In this document: positions 18,457 to 27,321 of the stretch, in pieces
Layout: the number at the start of each line of letters is the position of its first letter
How positions within the stretch are numbered: position 1 is the first letter of the stretch
NCBI GenBank assembly: GCA_041484525.1
Contig: JBGPHT010000017.1
Coordinates: 1-64,000, forward strand
Source: JBGPHT01 sp041484525
GTDB taxonomy: Bacteria; Acidobacteriota; Terriglobia; Bryobacterales; Bryobacteraceae
Length of the DNA stretch: 64,000 nt
Direction: 5' to 3'
Notes under the pieces: model-generated
Told to the model about the DNA's origin: nothing
Database searches by the model: none
What the model saw: the letters and a program-made list of their open reading frames with translations, nothing else
Translations under genes and position numbers: made by a program

Positions 18457-19038
18457 TTATGCTTTCTTCTCCCACAGCTTAATGCGATTCGTCACGTCCA
18501 CACCTTGCGCTACGAAACTCTTGAATCGCTCCGGCGCCTCTTCCGGCTCGCCGCTCACGGCGGCAAGAATCACCGCGTTGGCCACCGCCTTGGCCGCTAG
18601 GAATTCACCGGGCGGTACCGCCGGCGCGTTCGGCGGAGCCATGCTGCCCGCGCTGAAAAACGCCGCCATTCCGGCGCACCCCGCGGCCGTCCCCAGGTCC
18701 GCCGCTTCGGCTGCGTCCATGGCCGCGCGGCGATTCTCGTCGCTCGGCTGCGCGATCCATTTCTCCGTGGCTTCGAGCGCAACCTTGATCTTGGCAGGCG
18801 GATTCTCTCCAGCCGACCTGCGCGCCGACACCCAGGCCCACCACACCGACTCGCGCTTGGGCAGCGCATGCGCCAGAAACCGCACCGCATCCATATAGAG
18901 CTTCTGGTCCATCAGCGCCGACACGTACTCGAGCGGATGGGCTTCCGCGCGCACCAACGCCTGCGCCTTGTCGCCCAATTCCGACACCGCGGAGATCGCC
19001 ACGGTGGCCGATTTCGATTCTTCCTTCCGGGGTTCCAT
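18457..19038 (-). CDS. DUF6931-like T6SS-associated protein
   Basis: A 193-residue helical protein. The core, HPLEYVSALMDQKLYMDAVRFLAHALPKR (residues 34-62, given here in part) followed by ESVWWAWVSAR, resembles the DUF6931 type that I recall near T6SS spike genes: helical, with 'ALPKRESVWWA'. The second half is Ala-rich. It starts 1 bp after vgrG ends and is followed by PAAR after 9 bp, the typical place of an adaptor or spike-associated protein. A role in loading effectors onto VgrG/PAAR is plausible but not shown by the sequence. Confidence 0.6.
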   Translation of the reverse strand: MEPRKEESKSATVAISAVSELGDKAQALVRAEAHPLEYVSALMDQKLYMDAVRFLAHALPKRESVWWAWVSARRSAGENPPAKIKVALEATEKWIAQPSDENRRAAMDAAEAADLGTAAGCAGMAAFFSAGSMAPPNAPAVPPGEFLAAKAVANAVILAAVSGEPEEAPERFKSFVAQGVDVTNRIKLWEKKA

Positions 19039-19039
19039 A

Positions 19040-21133
19040 TCAGTTCAACAGGATGACCGCACCCTGAATCTTCGTCGGTCCCGAGCTGCTCATCTGCGTG
19101 ATGGCGCTAGACGCCTTGAATTGCGCTTTCGCATCGATCACGATCTGTATGCCCGACAGCGTGATCCCCTGCTGGTCGATGGTGATGCTGTTCGCGCCCA
19201 CCGTGAGCACGATCGACTTCCCGGCCGTAATCGAGTCCGTCTTCCCGACCGTCGAGGTTGTATCCTTGCCGATCGAAATGGATTGGTCCACCCCCACGGT
19301 CAGCGAGTCGTTCTTATCCACCGTCTTCGTCCGGTTTTGATGGATCGTGATGGTCTCGTCTTTGTCGACCGTCTCCGTCCGGTTGGCATGGACCGTGATG
19401 GTCTCGTTGTTGTCGACCGTTTCCGTGCGGTCGTGCTTCACGTGCACGGTTTCGTCGTGGTCGATAGTCTTCGTCCTGTCGTGCCCTACCCAATGCGTCT
19501 CGTCGTTCTCTACCTCGATGTCCTGGTTCTTTTCCGCGTGAATCCAAACCTGCTCGCTGCCCTTCTTGTCTTCGAAGCGAATCGCGTTCGCATTCGCCGC
19601 CGTGCCGTTCTCCGAACTGCGGCTCAGTATCCCGCTTTGCGTCTTGTTCCCTGGCAGCTCCCACGGCGGCATGGTGAAGGCGTTATATACGCTCCCCACG
19701 ACGATCGGCCGGTCGATATCGCCGTCCACAAATTCCACCATCACCTCCTGGCCGATGCGCGGAATGTGAATCCCACCCCAATGCTTGCCCGCCCAGAACG
19801 TGCAGACGCGAATCCAGCAGGAGCTGTCGGAGTCTTTCTTGCCCTCGCGGTCCCAATCGAACTGCACCTTGACGCGTCCGTACTTGTCCGTGAAAATCTG
19901 CTCCTTATCCGGATCGCCGCTCGGGCCCACCACCACCGCCGACTGCACCCCATGCACCCGCGGAACCGGGGTCTTCCTTTGCGGCCGGAACGGCAATCCG
20001 ATCGGGATCGCGGAAAAGCGGTTCTCATACGTGAACGGCTTCTCGTCCGCCCCGATCGGTTGATAGGCATCGTGTTCCACGCTCACCAACACGTACTTGC
20101 CGTCGTCGGAAAAGTGTTTGGTCAGTTCGAAGCCATGGCCGGCGGTCAACGCGGTCAGGTCGCTTCGGCCTTCGATCGCCATGCCCAGCACGGCTCCCTG
20201 CTGCATCCGGATCTCGACCGTCCGCTTGTTATCCTCGAAGATCTTCTGCACCTTGTCCGGCTGCGCGCCGCCGCCCTTGTCGATTTCGTCAAAGCGGTTG
20301 GCGTATCCGCCGGGGTAGTCGTAGATCTCCAGGGAGGCGGCGCCGCCTGCCGTAAGTTTGTGCGTCGTGCGGCCGATCTGTACCGAATCCTGAATCGGCT
20401 TGTCGGCCTCCAGATGCGTATTCGGCACCGAGAAATTGCGGTCGTGCAGCGTGTACTTCCCCGGCCGGATTTCCTGCGTCTTCGACCACGACGTCACCCG
20501 GTTCGTTTCCCGGACCTCACCCCTCAACTCCTCGAAGACCACTTTCGCCGAGAAGGGAATCGAGGGGTAGGATGACGGCTGATTCGCCAGCACCATGGTA
20601 TGCCCTTTGCCGGTATGTTTGAAGAAGTAGAAAATGCCTTCCTCTTCCATCAGGCGGCTGGCGAAATCGAAGTCCGTCTCGCGGAATTGAACCACGTATT
20701 CGCGCGGCTCCCAGGGGGTGTTGTCGATGTCGTACACAACATCGATCCCGGTGAAGACTTTCTTCAGAATCTCCGGAATCGTCAAATGCTGGAAGATCCG
20801 GCACTGCGCCCGGCGCGTCAGCAGCCAGGCCGTGGGAACCACTTCCAGCCGGTAGTGCGTGAAATCGAAATCTTGCTCTCCCTGCATCACCCGGCTGACG
20901 ATGCCGCTGAAGTAACGCGTATCGTTGCCGATGTCGATCGTGAACTCGACCGTCGCCACCTTACCGAGCAAATCCTCGAATGCCGGCAGCTTCTTGGTAT
21001 CTTCCCAGATCGTGTCCAACTCGAATCGGAATAGCTCGGAAATAGCCTCGCGCCCGCGGAATGCCGTCAGAACCAGCTTGTCCTTCCCCAACGGCGTAGT
21101 CAGCGTCAGCGGCCGATCGGTATGTGCGAACAT
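19040..21133 (-). CDS. vgrG: VgrG spike protein
   Basis: A 697-residue TssI. The trimer forms the membrane-puncturing spike at the end of the Hcp tube. The N-terminal gp27-like part covers residues about 1-380 (PLGKDKLVLTAFRGREAIS, RRAQCRIFQHLTIPEILKK, REYVVQFRETDFDFASRLM). The gp5-like OB fold follows (DKYGRVKVQFDWDREGK, SCWIRVCTFWAGKHWGG, IPRIGQEVMVEFVDGDIDR). From about residue 540 to the end there is a DUF2345-like beta-helix made of periodic strands (HDRTKTIDHDETVHVKHDR and related units). There is no extra C-terminal effector domain. Start ATG 21133 is preceded by GGAGGG 6 bp away. Confidence 0.95.
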   Translation of the reverse strand: MFAHTDRPLTLTTPLGKDKLVLTAFRGREAISELFRFELDTIWEDTKKLPAFEDLLGKVATVEFTIDIGNDTRYFSGIVSRVMQGEQDFDFTHYRLEVVPTAWLLTRRAQCRIFQHLTIPEILKKVFTGIDVVYDIDNTPWEPREYVVQFRETDFDFASRLMEEEGIFYFFKHTGKGHTMVLANQPSSYPSIPFSAKVVFEELRGEVRETNRVTSWSKTQEIRPGKYTLHDRNFSVPNTHLEADKPIQDSVQIGRTTHKLTAGGAASLEIYDYPGGYANRFDEIDKGGGAQPDKVQKIFEDNKRTVEIRMQQGAVLGMAIEGRSDLTALTAGHGFELTKHFSDDGKYVLVSVEHDAYQPIGADEKPFTYENRFSAIPIGLPFRPQRKTPVPRVHGVQSAVVVGPSGDPDKEQIFTDKYGRVKVQFDWDREGKKDSDSSCWIRVCTFWAGKHWGGIHIPRIGQEVMVEFVDGDIDRPIVVGSVYNAFTMPPWELPGNKTQSGILSRSSENGTAANANAIRFEDKKGSEQVWIHAEKNQDIEVENDETHWVGHDRTKTIDHDETVHVKHDRTETVDNNETITVHANRTETVDKDETITIHQNRTKTVDKNDSLTVGVDQSISIGKDTTSTVGKTDSITAGKSIVLTVGANSITIDQQGITLSGIQIVIDAKAQFKASSAITQMSSSGPTKIQGAVILLN

Positions 21134-21191
21134 GCGAACCCTCCGTGGGGCAGCCGGAGACCCGTATCCGGTTCCTCCGCCCCGCCCTCAC

Positions 21192-23921
21192 TTACTGGTA
21201 TATGAATTCCCCGTTTTCCCCCACGCTCACGTGAATCGGCCCCATCTTCTCCCGCTCCGCCATCCTCCCCAGAATCTGCCGCGAAATCTCCGGCAGCAGC
21301 GTGTTGGTCAGAATGTTGTCCACGTTGCGCGCGCCACTCTCCACTTCCGTGCAGCGCTTGGCCACTTCATCGATCAGCGCTTCGTCGTGCGTCAGCGCGA
21401 TGCGGTGCGTCTCATCCAGCCGCCGCCGGATCTTGGCGACCTTCAATCGCACGATCGTCTTCAACGTCTCGTCCCGCACCGGGAAGAACGGAATCGTCAC
21501 CATGCGCCCCAGAAACGCCGGTTTGAAAATCTTGTTTAGCTCCGGCTTCAGCGCCTTCACCAGTCCGTCCGAACTCGGCATCGTCTCCGGATCGGCCGTC
21601 AGCTTCATCAACGTGTCCGTCCCCGCGTTCGACGTCAGAATAATGATGGTGTTCTTGAAGTCGATCTCGCGCCCCTCGCCGTCCTCCATCTTGCCTTTAT
21701 CGAATACCTGGAAGAACAGCTCGAGCACATCCGGGTGCGCCTTCTCCACTTCATCCAGCAGCACCACCGAGTACGGCCGTCGCCGCACCGCTTCCGTCAG
21801 CACGCCGCCCTCGCCGTAGCCCACATATCCCGGAGGCGACCCCTTCAGCGTCGAAACCGTGTGCGCCTCCTGAAACTCCGACATGTTGATCGTGATCAGG
21901 TTGCGCTCGCCGCCGTAGAGCAGGTCCGCCAGCGCCAGCGCCGTCTCTGTTTTCCCGACGCCGCTCGGCCCCACCAGCATGAAGACGCCGATCGGCTTCG
22001 ACGGATCCTCCAGGCTCGCCTTCGACGTGCGGATGCGCTCCGCGATCATTCCCAGCGCGTGGTCCTGCCCGATCACCCGCTTCCCCAGCGTCGATTCCAG
22101 CGTGAGCACGGACTGCACTTCGTCCTTGAGCATCTTGCCGATCGGGATTCCCGTCCACGCCGATACCACGTCGCCCACGATCTGCTCATCCACGCAGACG
22201 CGCATCAGCGGCGTCTCGCCCTGCACCGCCTCGAGTTCGGAGTTGAGCGACGCCAGTTCTGCCCGCAGCGCTTCGGGCTCGGCCGCCGCAACGGAAGCGT
22301 CACCCGCTGCGCCTTCGGCCGCTACGGCTCCTGCCGCCACGGCTCCACCCGCCGCGCCTCCCGCCGCCGCACCTCCAGCCGCCGCCGCTGCTGACGCCTG
22401 ACCCGCGGTCTCAATCTGCCCCCGCACCTCGCGGATACGGCTGACCAGACCGCGCTCTTTCTCCCAGCGCGCCTGCAGTTCCGCCAGCAGCGCCTCGGCC
22501 ACCGCCTTCTGCGCGGCGATGGCTTGCAGCCGTTCCGCGTGGTCCGCGCCCAGAGCCGCTTCGCGCTCGAGCACTCGCGTCTGCACCGTGCAATCGTCGA
22601 TCTCTCGCGTGCAATCCTCAAGCGCCGCCGGCGTCGCATTCTGCCCCAGCGACAGCCGCGCGCACGCCGTGTCCAGCACGCTCACCGCCTTGTCCGGAAG
22701 CTGCCGGTCGGGCAGATAGCGGTGCGACAGCTTTACCGCCGCCGCCAGTCCTTCGTCCAGAATCCGCACGTTGTGATGCTTCTCGAGCGCCGGCACCACG
22801 CCGCGCAGCATCACGCGGCACTTGGCTTCAGTCGGCTCTTCCACCTTCACCACTTGGAATCGCCGCGCCAGCGCCGGATCTTTTTCGAAATACTTCTTGT
22901 ACTCCGACCACGTCGTGGCTGCGATCGTCCGCAACTCGCCGCGCGCCAGCGCCGGCTTCAGCAGGTTGGCCGCGTCGCCCTGTCCCGCCGTGCCGCCCGC
23001 CCCGATCATGGTGTGCGCTTCATCAATAAATAGGATGATCGGCGTCGGCGAGTTTTTCACTTCCTGGATCAGCCCCTTCAGCCGATTCTCGAACTCGCCC
23101 TTGATGCCGGCCCCCGCCTGCAACAGCGCCAGGTCGAGTGTCCGCACCGTCACGTTGCGCAGCACCGGGGGCACGTCCCCATTGACGATGCGCATCGCGA
23201 ATCCTTCCACCACCGCCGTCTTCCCGACGCCCGCCTCCCCCGTCAGAATCGGATTATTCTGCCGACGCCGGGTGAGAATATCGACAATCTGCCGGATCTC
23301 GAAATCCCGCCCCAGCACCGCGTCGATCTTCCCGTTCTTAGCGTTCTCCGTGAGGTTGACCGTGTACTGATCCAGGTTGGCCGTCTTGCCTCCAGCCTTG
23401 GGCGCCCCTGGTGCGCCGCCCGGCCCCGCCGCCGCAGGCTCCACCGTATACTCGCGCGAATCTTCCAGGATCGCGGGAAGCTGCTTCTTCAACGCCTCCG
23501 GTTCGATCTTCTGCAATTCCTTACTGACATCGCGCACGATGCGCGAGAGATCTTCATCGGAGACTAGCGCCATCACGATAAAGCCCGACCTGATCTGTGC
23601 TCCCCCGAATTCCAGCGAACCGATAGACCACGCCTCGCTGAGCATCTTTAACACTGTCGGACTGAAAAATGGCCGACTTGAATTGCCTCGTTTCATACCT
23701 TCGACAGCAGCGGTAAGATCCTTTGCCAAGCGCGATCGATCGACGCCGAACTGCTTCAAGATGACGAAGAAGTCTGAATCCGTGGAGTCCAGTAGCTTAG
23801 TCAGCACATGCTCCACTTCAAGGTTGTAGTGAGTCTGAGCAACGCAAAGCCCTAAGCCGTCCTCAACAGCCTTCCGCGTTGTCGGATTAAGCTTCGCAAC
23901 CAGCGGTTTCATCAAATCCAT
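21192..23921 (-). CDS. clpV: ClpV ATPase, T6SS sheath recycling
   Basis: A 909-residue TssH; it unfolds and recycles contracted TssB/TssC sheath. ATG 23921 is chosen because GGAGG lies 5 bp upstream and MDLMKPLVAKLNPTTRKAV is the usual Clp N-terminus; the frame extends about 37 codons further without homology. An N-domain (1-150) is followed by AAA1 with Walker A GEAGVGKTA and Walker B IILFIDEAHT, a middle region, and AAA2 with GPSGVGKTE and VVLLDEVEKAH. Odd: the middle domain carries a low-complexity Ala/Gly insert of about 40 residues (plus-strand 22281-22400), not usual in ClpV. Gap to tssG is 67 bp. Confidence 0.94.
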   Translation of the reverse strand: MDLMKPLVAKLNPTTRKAVEDGLGLCVAQTHYNLEVEHVLTKLLDSTDSDFFVILKQFGVDRSRLAKDLTAAVEGMKRGNSSRPFFSPTVLKMLSEAWSIGSLEFGGAQIRSGFIVMALVSDEDLSRIVRDVSKELQKIEPEALKKQLPAILEDSREYTVEPAAAGPGGAPGAPKAGGKTANLDQYTVNLTENAKNGKIDAVLGRDFEIRQIVDILTRRRQNNPILTGEAGVGKTAVVEGFAMRIVNGDVPPVLRNVTVRTLDLALLQAGAGIKGEFENRLKGLIQEVKNSPTPIILFIDEAHTMIGAGGTAGQGDAANLLKPALARGELRTIAATTWSEYKKYFEKDPALARRFQVVKVEEPTEAKCRVMLRGVVPALEKHHNVRILDEGLAAAVKLSHRYLPDRQLPDKAVSVLDTACARLSLGQNATPAALEDCTREIDDCTVQTRVLEREAALGADHAERLQAIAAQKAVAEALLAELQARWEKERGLVSRIREVRGQIETAGQASAAAAAGGAAAGGAAGGAVAAGAVAAEGAAGDASVAAAEPEALRAELASLNSELEAVQGETPLMRVCVDEQIVGDVVSAWTGIPIGKMLKDEVQSVLTLESTLGKRVIGQDHALGMIAERIRTSKASLEDPSKPIGVFMLVGPSGVGKTETALALADLLYGGERNLITINMSEFQEAHTVSTLKGSPPGYVGYGEGGVLTEAVRRRPYSVVLLDEVEKAHPDVLELFFQVFDKGKMEDGEGREIDFKNTIIILTSNAGTDTLMKLTADPETMPSSDGLVKALKPELNKIFKPAFLGRMVTIPFFPVRDETLKTIVRLKVAKIRRRLDETHRIALTHDEALIDEVAKRCTEVESGARNVDNILTNTLLPEISRQILGRMAEREKMGPIHVSVGENGEFIYQ

Positions 23922-23988
23922 GAATGCCTCCAATAAACTTGTTCTCGGCGCTCTCTGCGTCTCGGCGGTGAACAAACGCCTTCGCCGT

Positions 23989-25026
23989 TCACAATTCCAA
24001 AACCGTCTCCCCCGGATCCTCTTCCATTTCACGCGTGCTGGCCCACGAAGTCCAACCTAACTGCACACTGTTTTCGAGTCCGCACCCCGGGACCTCCTGC
24101 CGGCGCAGCACCAACTGCGCTTCCATATCGAACTCCCCGCCCGCGTAAAACTTGGTCAGCGCCTTCAGATGCCGGTAGGCGTCCCCGCCCGGCAGAAAAT
24201 CCCGATACTGCGCCATAGTCAGCGGACCCAACCGAATGCGCACGCGCGACTGCTGGTCCCACACTTCGTCTCCCACCACCGCGCCGAAGCCCAGCCTCTC
24301 GGAGTCGTTCGCGCCCTCGCCCAACGTACATTGTGCTTCTTCGTCCACCGGGTACCACGCGCCGATGAACTGCTCGATCTCGACCGGCACAGCGAAATAA
24401 TCTTCCAATAACTGCCGCAGCCCCGTCGCCGATCGCGCGTGCGCCGCCAGCAGGCCGCTGTAGAACAGCAGCGAATCGTCGGGCACGTCCTGCCGGTCCT
24501 GCAGGCCCGGCGTGCCCAGCCCGAGCAGTCCCAGCACGTGATGCGAAAACCGGTCCCGCTCACCGCGCTCGTACGGAATCTGAAACCGGTACTTCTCCCA
24601 CGCCTGGTAGAACAGCGAGATCATCCGGTGATTGAAGACATCGAAGAAATCGCGCAGCGTGGTGTCGCGCGCGCGCAGCCGGTCCATCACCAGTTCGGTG
24701 TAGGCCAGCGGCAGCACGCCCAGCGGCCCCGTCAGCCCCATGAAATTCACGCGCATCTTCGCCGGCCCGTTCTCCGGCCGCTCCAGCGACTGGATTTCGC
24801 TGGCCGGAAATGCCGGCGACGGATTCACGCCGAAGCGCAGCACCTCGTCCGCAGGATTGTTGAACCCTCCCGGAACCTGCCGCCCGGGCGCCATGAGCGC
24901 CATGAGCCGCACTGCCTGGAAAAACTCGAAGCCCCATGGTTCGCGCTCGAGCACCCCGGCGATCGGCCAGCGCTCCGCGGCCCCACCCGTCACAGCAGGA
25001 TCTTCTGACCGGCCCGCGGTTGCCAT
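23989..25026 (-). CDS. tssG: T6SS baseplate protein TssG
   Basis: A 345-residue TssG (ImpH/VasB). With TssF, TssE and TssK it builds the baseplate wedge. Family features are EPWGFEFFQAVRLMALMAP (residues about 29-47), the N-F-M-G-L-T-G-P-L-G-V-L-P motif (about 95-110, MRVNFMGLTGPLGVLP), YRDFLPGGDAYRHLKALTKF near the end and the final TSWAST. ATG 25026 gives the normal length, has AGGAG 11 bp upstream, and overlaps the end of tssF by 37 bp; the frame continues upstream as antisense-like nonsense, which is excluded. Confidence 0.92.
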   Translation of the reverse strand: MATAGRSEDPAVTGGAAERWPIAGVLEREPWGFEFFQAVRLMALMAPGRQVPGGFNNPADEVLRFGVNPSPAFPASEIQSLERPENGPAKMRVNFMGLTGPLGVLPLAYTELVMDRLRARDTTLRDFFDVFNHRMISLFYQAWEKYRFQIPYERGERDRFSHHVLGLLGLGTPGLQDRQDVPDDSLLFYSGLLAAHARSATGLRQLLEDYFAVPVEIEQFIGAWYPVDEEAQCTLGEGANDSERLGFGAVVGDEVWDQQSRVRIRLGPLTMAQYRDFLPGGDAYRHLKALTKFYAGGEFDMEAQLVLRRQEVPGCGLENSVQLGWTSWASTREMEEDPGETVLEL

Positions 25027-26828
25027 TGTTTCAGAATCTCCTTTCTCTGCCGCGTGCGCGCGCGCAGTTGGCTGAAGCTGTTCATCGACACGTAGAGCCC
25101 CAGGAAATACTCCAGCACGGCGGCGAACAGGTACACCCCGCCGCCCACGAACTGTTCCTCGTCGAACTCCACTTCCACCTGCGTGCCGCGCGCAAACGCT
25201 ACGCCATTGCTCGATACCACGCGCGCGAAATGGCGGCGGCTGGTGAGCCCCACCAGACCCTCGATCTGTTTCTCCGAATACGTCGAACCCGAGAAGTTGT
25301 ACAGCCGCAGAATCTCCTGCAGCGCCTCGCGCCCGTCCTCCACCAGCGACAAATAATTCAGCGAGAGCTGCGAGATCAGCCGCCACAGCGCGTCCTTGCC
25401 CACCGGCGGACGCAGCGTCTCGGTCGGCTTGATCACCGCCACGATCCGCTTGAGGGGCAGCGCGCTCTCGAGTTCGAAATCGCCCGCCTCGTTGCCGAAC
25501 GGCAGCCGCGACGGCAGATCGCGATTGGTGCAGATTGTCCGCACCGTGAGGCTGTCCACGTTGGGCTGCACGGGACGCGACGAAAGGTCCACCAGCGACA
25601 GCACCATCTCCGTGCCTTCGTCGTCGCGGTACCCGGACTCGCGCCGTGTCGCGTGCCAGAATGCCTGGACCTTCGTATGCGTGGTCGCGTGCCGGTACGA
25701 ATAGAAGGGCTCGAATCGCACCAGTTCCCCGGTCTGCGGATTGGCGCTCACCACGCCCGAGATCTCGAAGACTTCGAGAGCCAGCCGCCGTCCCACGTCC
25801 GGCACCACCGGGTACTCCGACCTGGCGTGGTCCATCAGGATCGGCTCCGCCGTGTGCGGGAACAGGTTCACGATCGGCGCGCATCCCAGGCGGAACGTCT
25901 TTTCCGAGACGCCGAGTTCCAACATCTGCCGCCGGTCGGCGCGTTCGAACGGCGAAATCAGCAGCACCACTTCCGCTTGCTTGCCGAACCCCGCCTTCCT
26001 CAACTGGTCGAGCCCGGTCAAATCCAGAAAGAAGAATTTCTGCGGGAAGCAGAAGTATTCCTGCAGCAGACGATAGCCGGCGAACGACCGTTTTGGATAC
26101 GGCAGCATCCCCTCGTCTTCGGCGAACCCCACCGGCCGCAGCGCGTCGCCCGGCAGCAACACCGGCGGGACGCGCGGCTTCTCCGGGTCCCGTACCAGGA
26201 TCTGCACGCAGTTGTTGCAGAGCAGCTCGTAGAGCGAATGCACCAGGTTGCTCTCGCCGTTTAGATAGAACCGCAGCTTATCGAACGCCAGCTTGTCGAA
26301 CGTCACGTCGCCCGCGCAGCGCAGCAGAATGCGCACCGCGGCCGCAGCCTCACTGGACTTGATCGCCGGCTTCAGCCTGTCGGGCGACGTCCATTCCGCT
26401 TCCGCCACATCCACCGGCCAGAACATCACGTCGTAGCAGGTCCGGAACTTGCAGGGCACGCCGTTCACCGGCCGCGAGTTCAGCATCGACCCGCGGTCCA
26501 ACTTCAGCCCCGTGTCCGGCGCCACCTGCTCCGTGTCCGCCTGGAACTGCGCCACCGACATCGAGGGCAGCGGCCGCAGGTAATGCGGGTACAGGATTCC
26601 GAGTAGCGCCTCCGTGATCTCCGGAAACTCGTCGTCGATCTTGCGGTGCACGCGCGCCGCCAGGAATGCGAACGCTTCCAGCATGCGTTCCACGTGGGGG
26701 TCTTCGCACTTGTCCGGCTCGAGCACGAGGCGCGAAGCGATCTTCGGGTACCGTGCCGCGAATTCCGCCCCCATCTGCCGCAGGAACGTCAGCTCGCGTT
26801 CGTAGTAGAGCAGCAGGTCATCCCGCAC
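24990..26828 (-). CDS. tssF: T6SS baseplate protein TssF
   Basis: A 612-residue TssF (ImpG/VasA) of normal length. The N-terminus is diagnostic: LLLYYERELTFLRQMGAEF, followed by ARYPKIASRL and DPHVERMLEAFAFLAARVH. Later segments EITEALLGILYPHYLRPLPS and the C-terminal GRREALQEILRLYNFSG fit as well. TssF with TssG forms the core of each baseplate wedge around the VgrG hub. Start overlaps tssE by 11 bp and stop overlaps tssG by 37 bp, pointing to translational coupling. Confidence 0.94.
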   Translation of the reverse strand: MRDDLLLYYERELTFLRQMGAEFAARYPKIASRLVLEPDKCEDPHVERMLEAFAFLAARVHRKIDDEFPEITEALLGILYPHYLRPLPSMSVAQFQADTEQVAPDTGLKLDRGSMLNSRPVNGVPCKFRTCYDVMFWPVDVAEAEWTSPDRLKPAIKSSEAAAAVRILLRCAGDVTFDKLAFDKLRFYLNGESNLVHSLYELLCNNCVQILVRDPEKPRVPPVLLPGDALRPVGFAEDEGMLPYPKRSFAGYRLLQEYFCFPQKFFFLDLTGLDQLRKAGFGKQAEVVLLISPFERADRRQMLELGVSEKTFRLGCAPIVNLFPHTAEPILMDHARSEYPVVPDVGRRLALEVFEISGVVSANPQTGELVRFEPFYSYRHATTHTKVQAFWHATRRESGYRDDEGTEMVLSLVDLSSRPVQPNVDSLTVRTICTNRDLPSRLPFGNEAGDFELESALPLKRIVAVIKPTETLRPPVGKDALWRLISQLSLNYLSLVEDGREALQEILRLYNFSGSTYSEKQIEGLVGLTSRRHFARVVSSNGVAFARGTQVEVEFDEEQFVGGGVYLFAAVLEYFLGLYVSMNSFSQLRARTRQRKEILKQWQPRAGQKILL

Positions 26829-27318
26829 TCGCCTCTCCCTTTACGTCGTACTGCCCGCTCGAGAGCTGCAGCGTGGTGTCGAACGAGATCAGATCGGGCG
26901 ACGGATCCATGTCGAGGAGTCCTTCGATCTGGAACCGCAGCACGTGCTGCGTACCCGCGGCGGCTTCGAGCGGAACCACTTTGAGGCGGCGCAGGCGCGG
27001 TTCGAAAATCGCCAGCGTCTGTTCCAGGTGCCGCGCCAGGCGCGCCCGGTCGCGGCCCGATTCCCAATTGAGCGACGTCATGTCCGGCAGCCCGAAGTTG
27101 AACAGAGACTGCTCCAGTTCGCGGTACTCGCTGCCCACCGCCTCCGGCGTGCGCCGCGTGTTGAGCAGCCACTCCAGGTCGCGCCGCAGCGAAGCCTTCA
27201 CCAGCCGCACCGATTGCGCGCGCGTCGGCGGCGGTTCGGACCGGACGGCGGGGTCGCGATCGATCAACCGCTCCAGCACCGACTGCGTAACCGTCTGCTC
27301 CGGTTCCCATCGTGGCAT
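26818..27318 (-). CDS. tssE: T6SS baseplate protein TssE (gp25-like)
   Basis: A 166-residue protein related to phage T4 gp25. TssE is the wedge component that starts sheath polymerisation. Recognisable parts are TQSVLERLIDRDP (residues about 11-23), then SLRRDLEWLLNTRRTPE (about 43-59), which is the family's 'v~rdle~LLntr' motif, then SLFNFGLPDMTSL, and the C-terminal ISFDTTLQL. It begins 3 bp after the end of tssA and overlaps tssF by 11 bp. Confidence 0.92.
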   Translation of the reverse strand: MPRWEPEQTVTQSVLERLIDRDPAVRSEPPPTRAQSVRLVKASLRRDLEWLLNTRRTPEAVGSEYRELEQSLFNFGLPDMTSLNWESGRDRARLARHLEQTLAIFEPRLRRLKVVPLEAAAGTQHVLRFQIEGLLDMDPSPDLISFDTTLQLSSGQYDVKGEASAG

Positions 27319-27321
27319 AGG

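Noticed and set aside
19230..19520. Short direct repeats in vgrG
   Set aside because: They are coding repeats of the beta-helix needle, not an array of spacers.
25027..25884. Upstream extension of tssG
   Set aside because: Lies within tssF in another frame; the TssG family start is near 25026.
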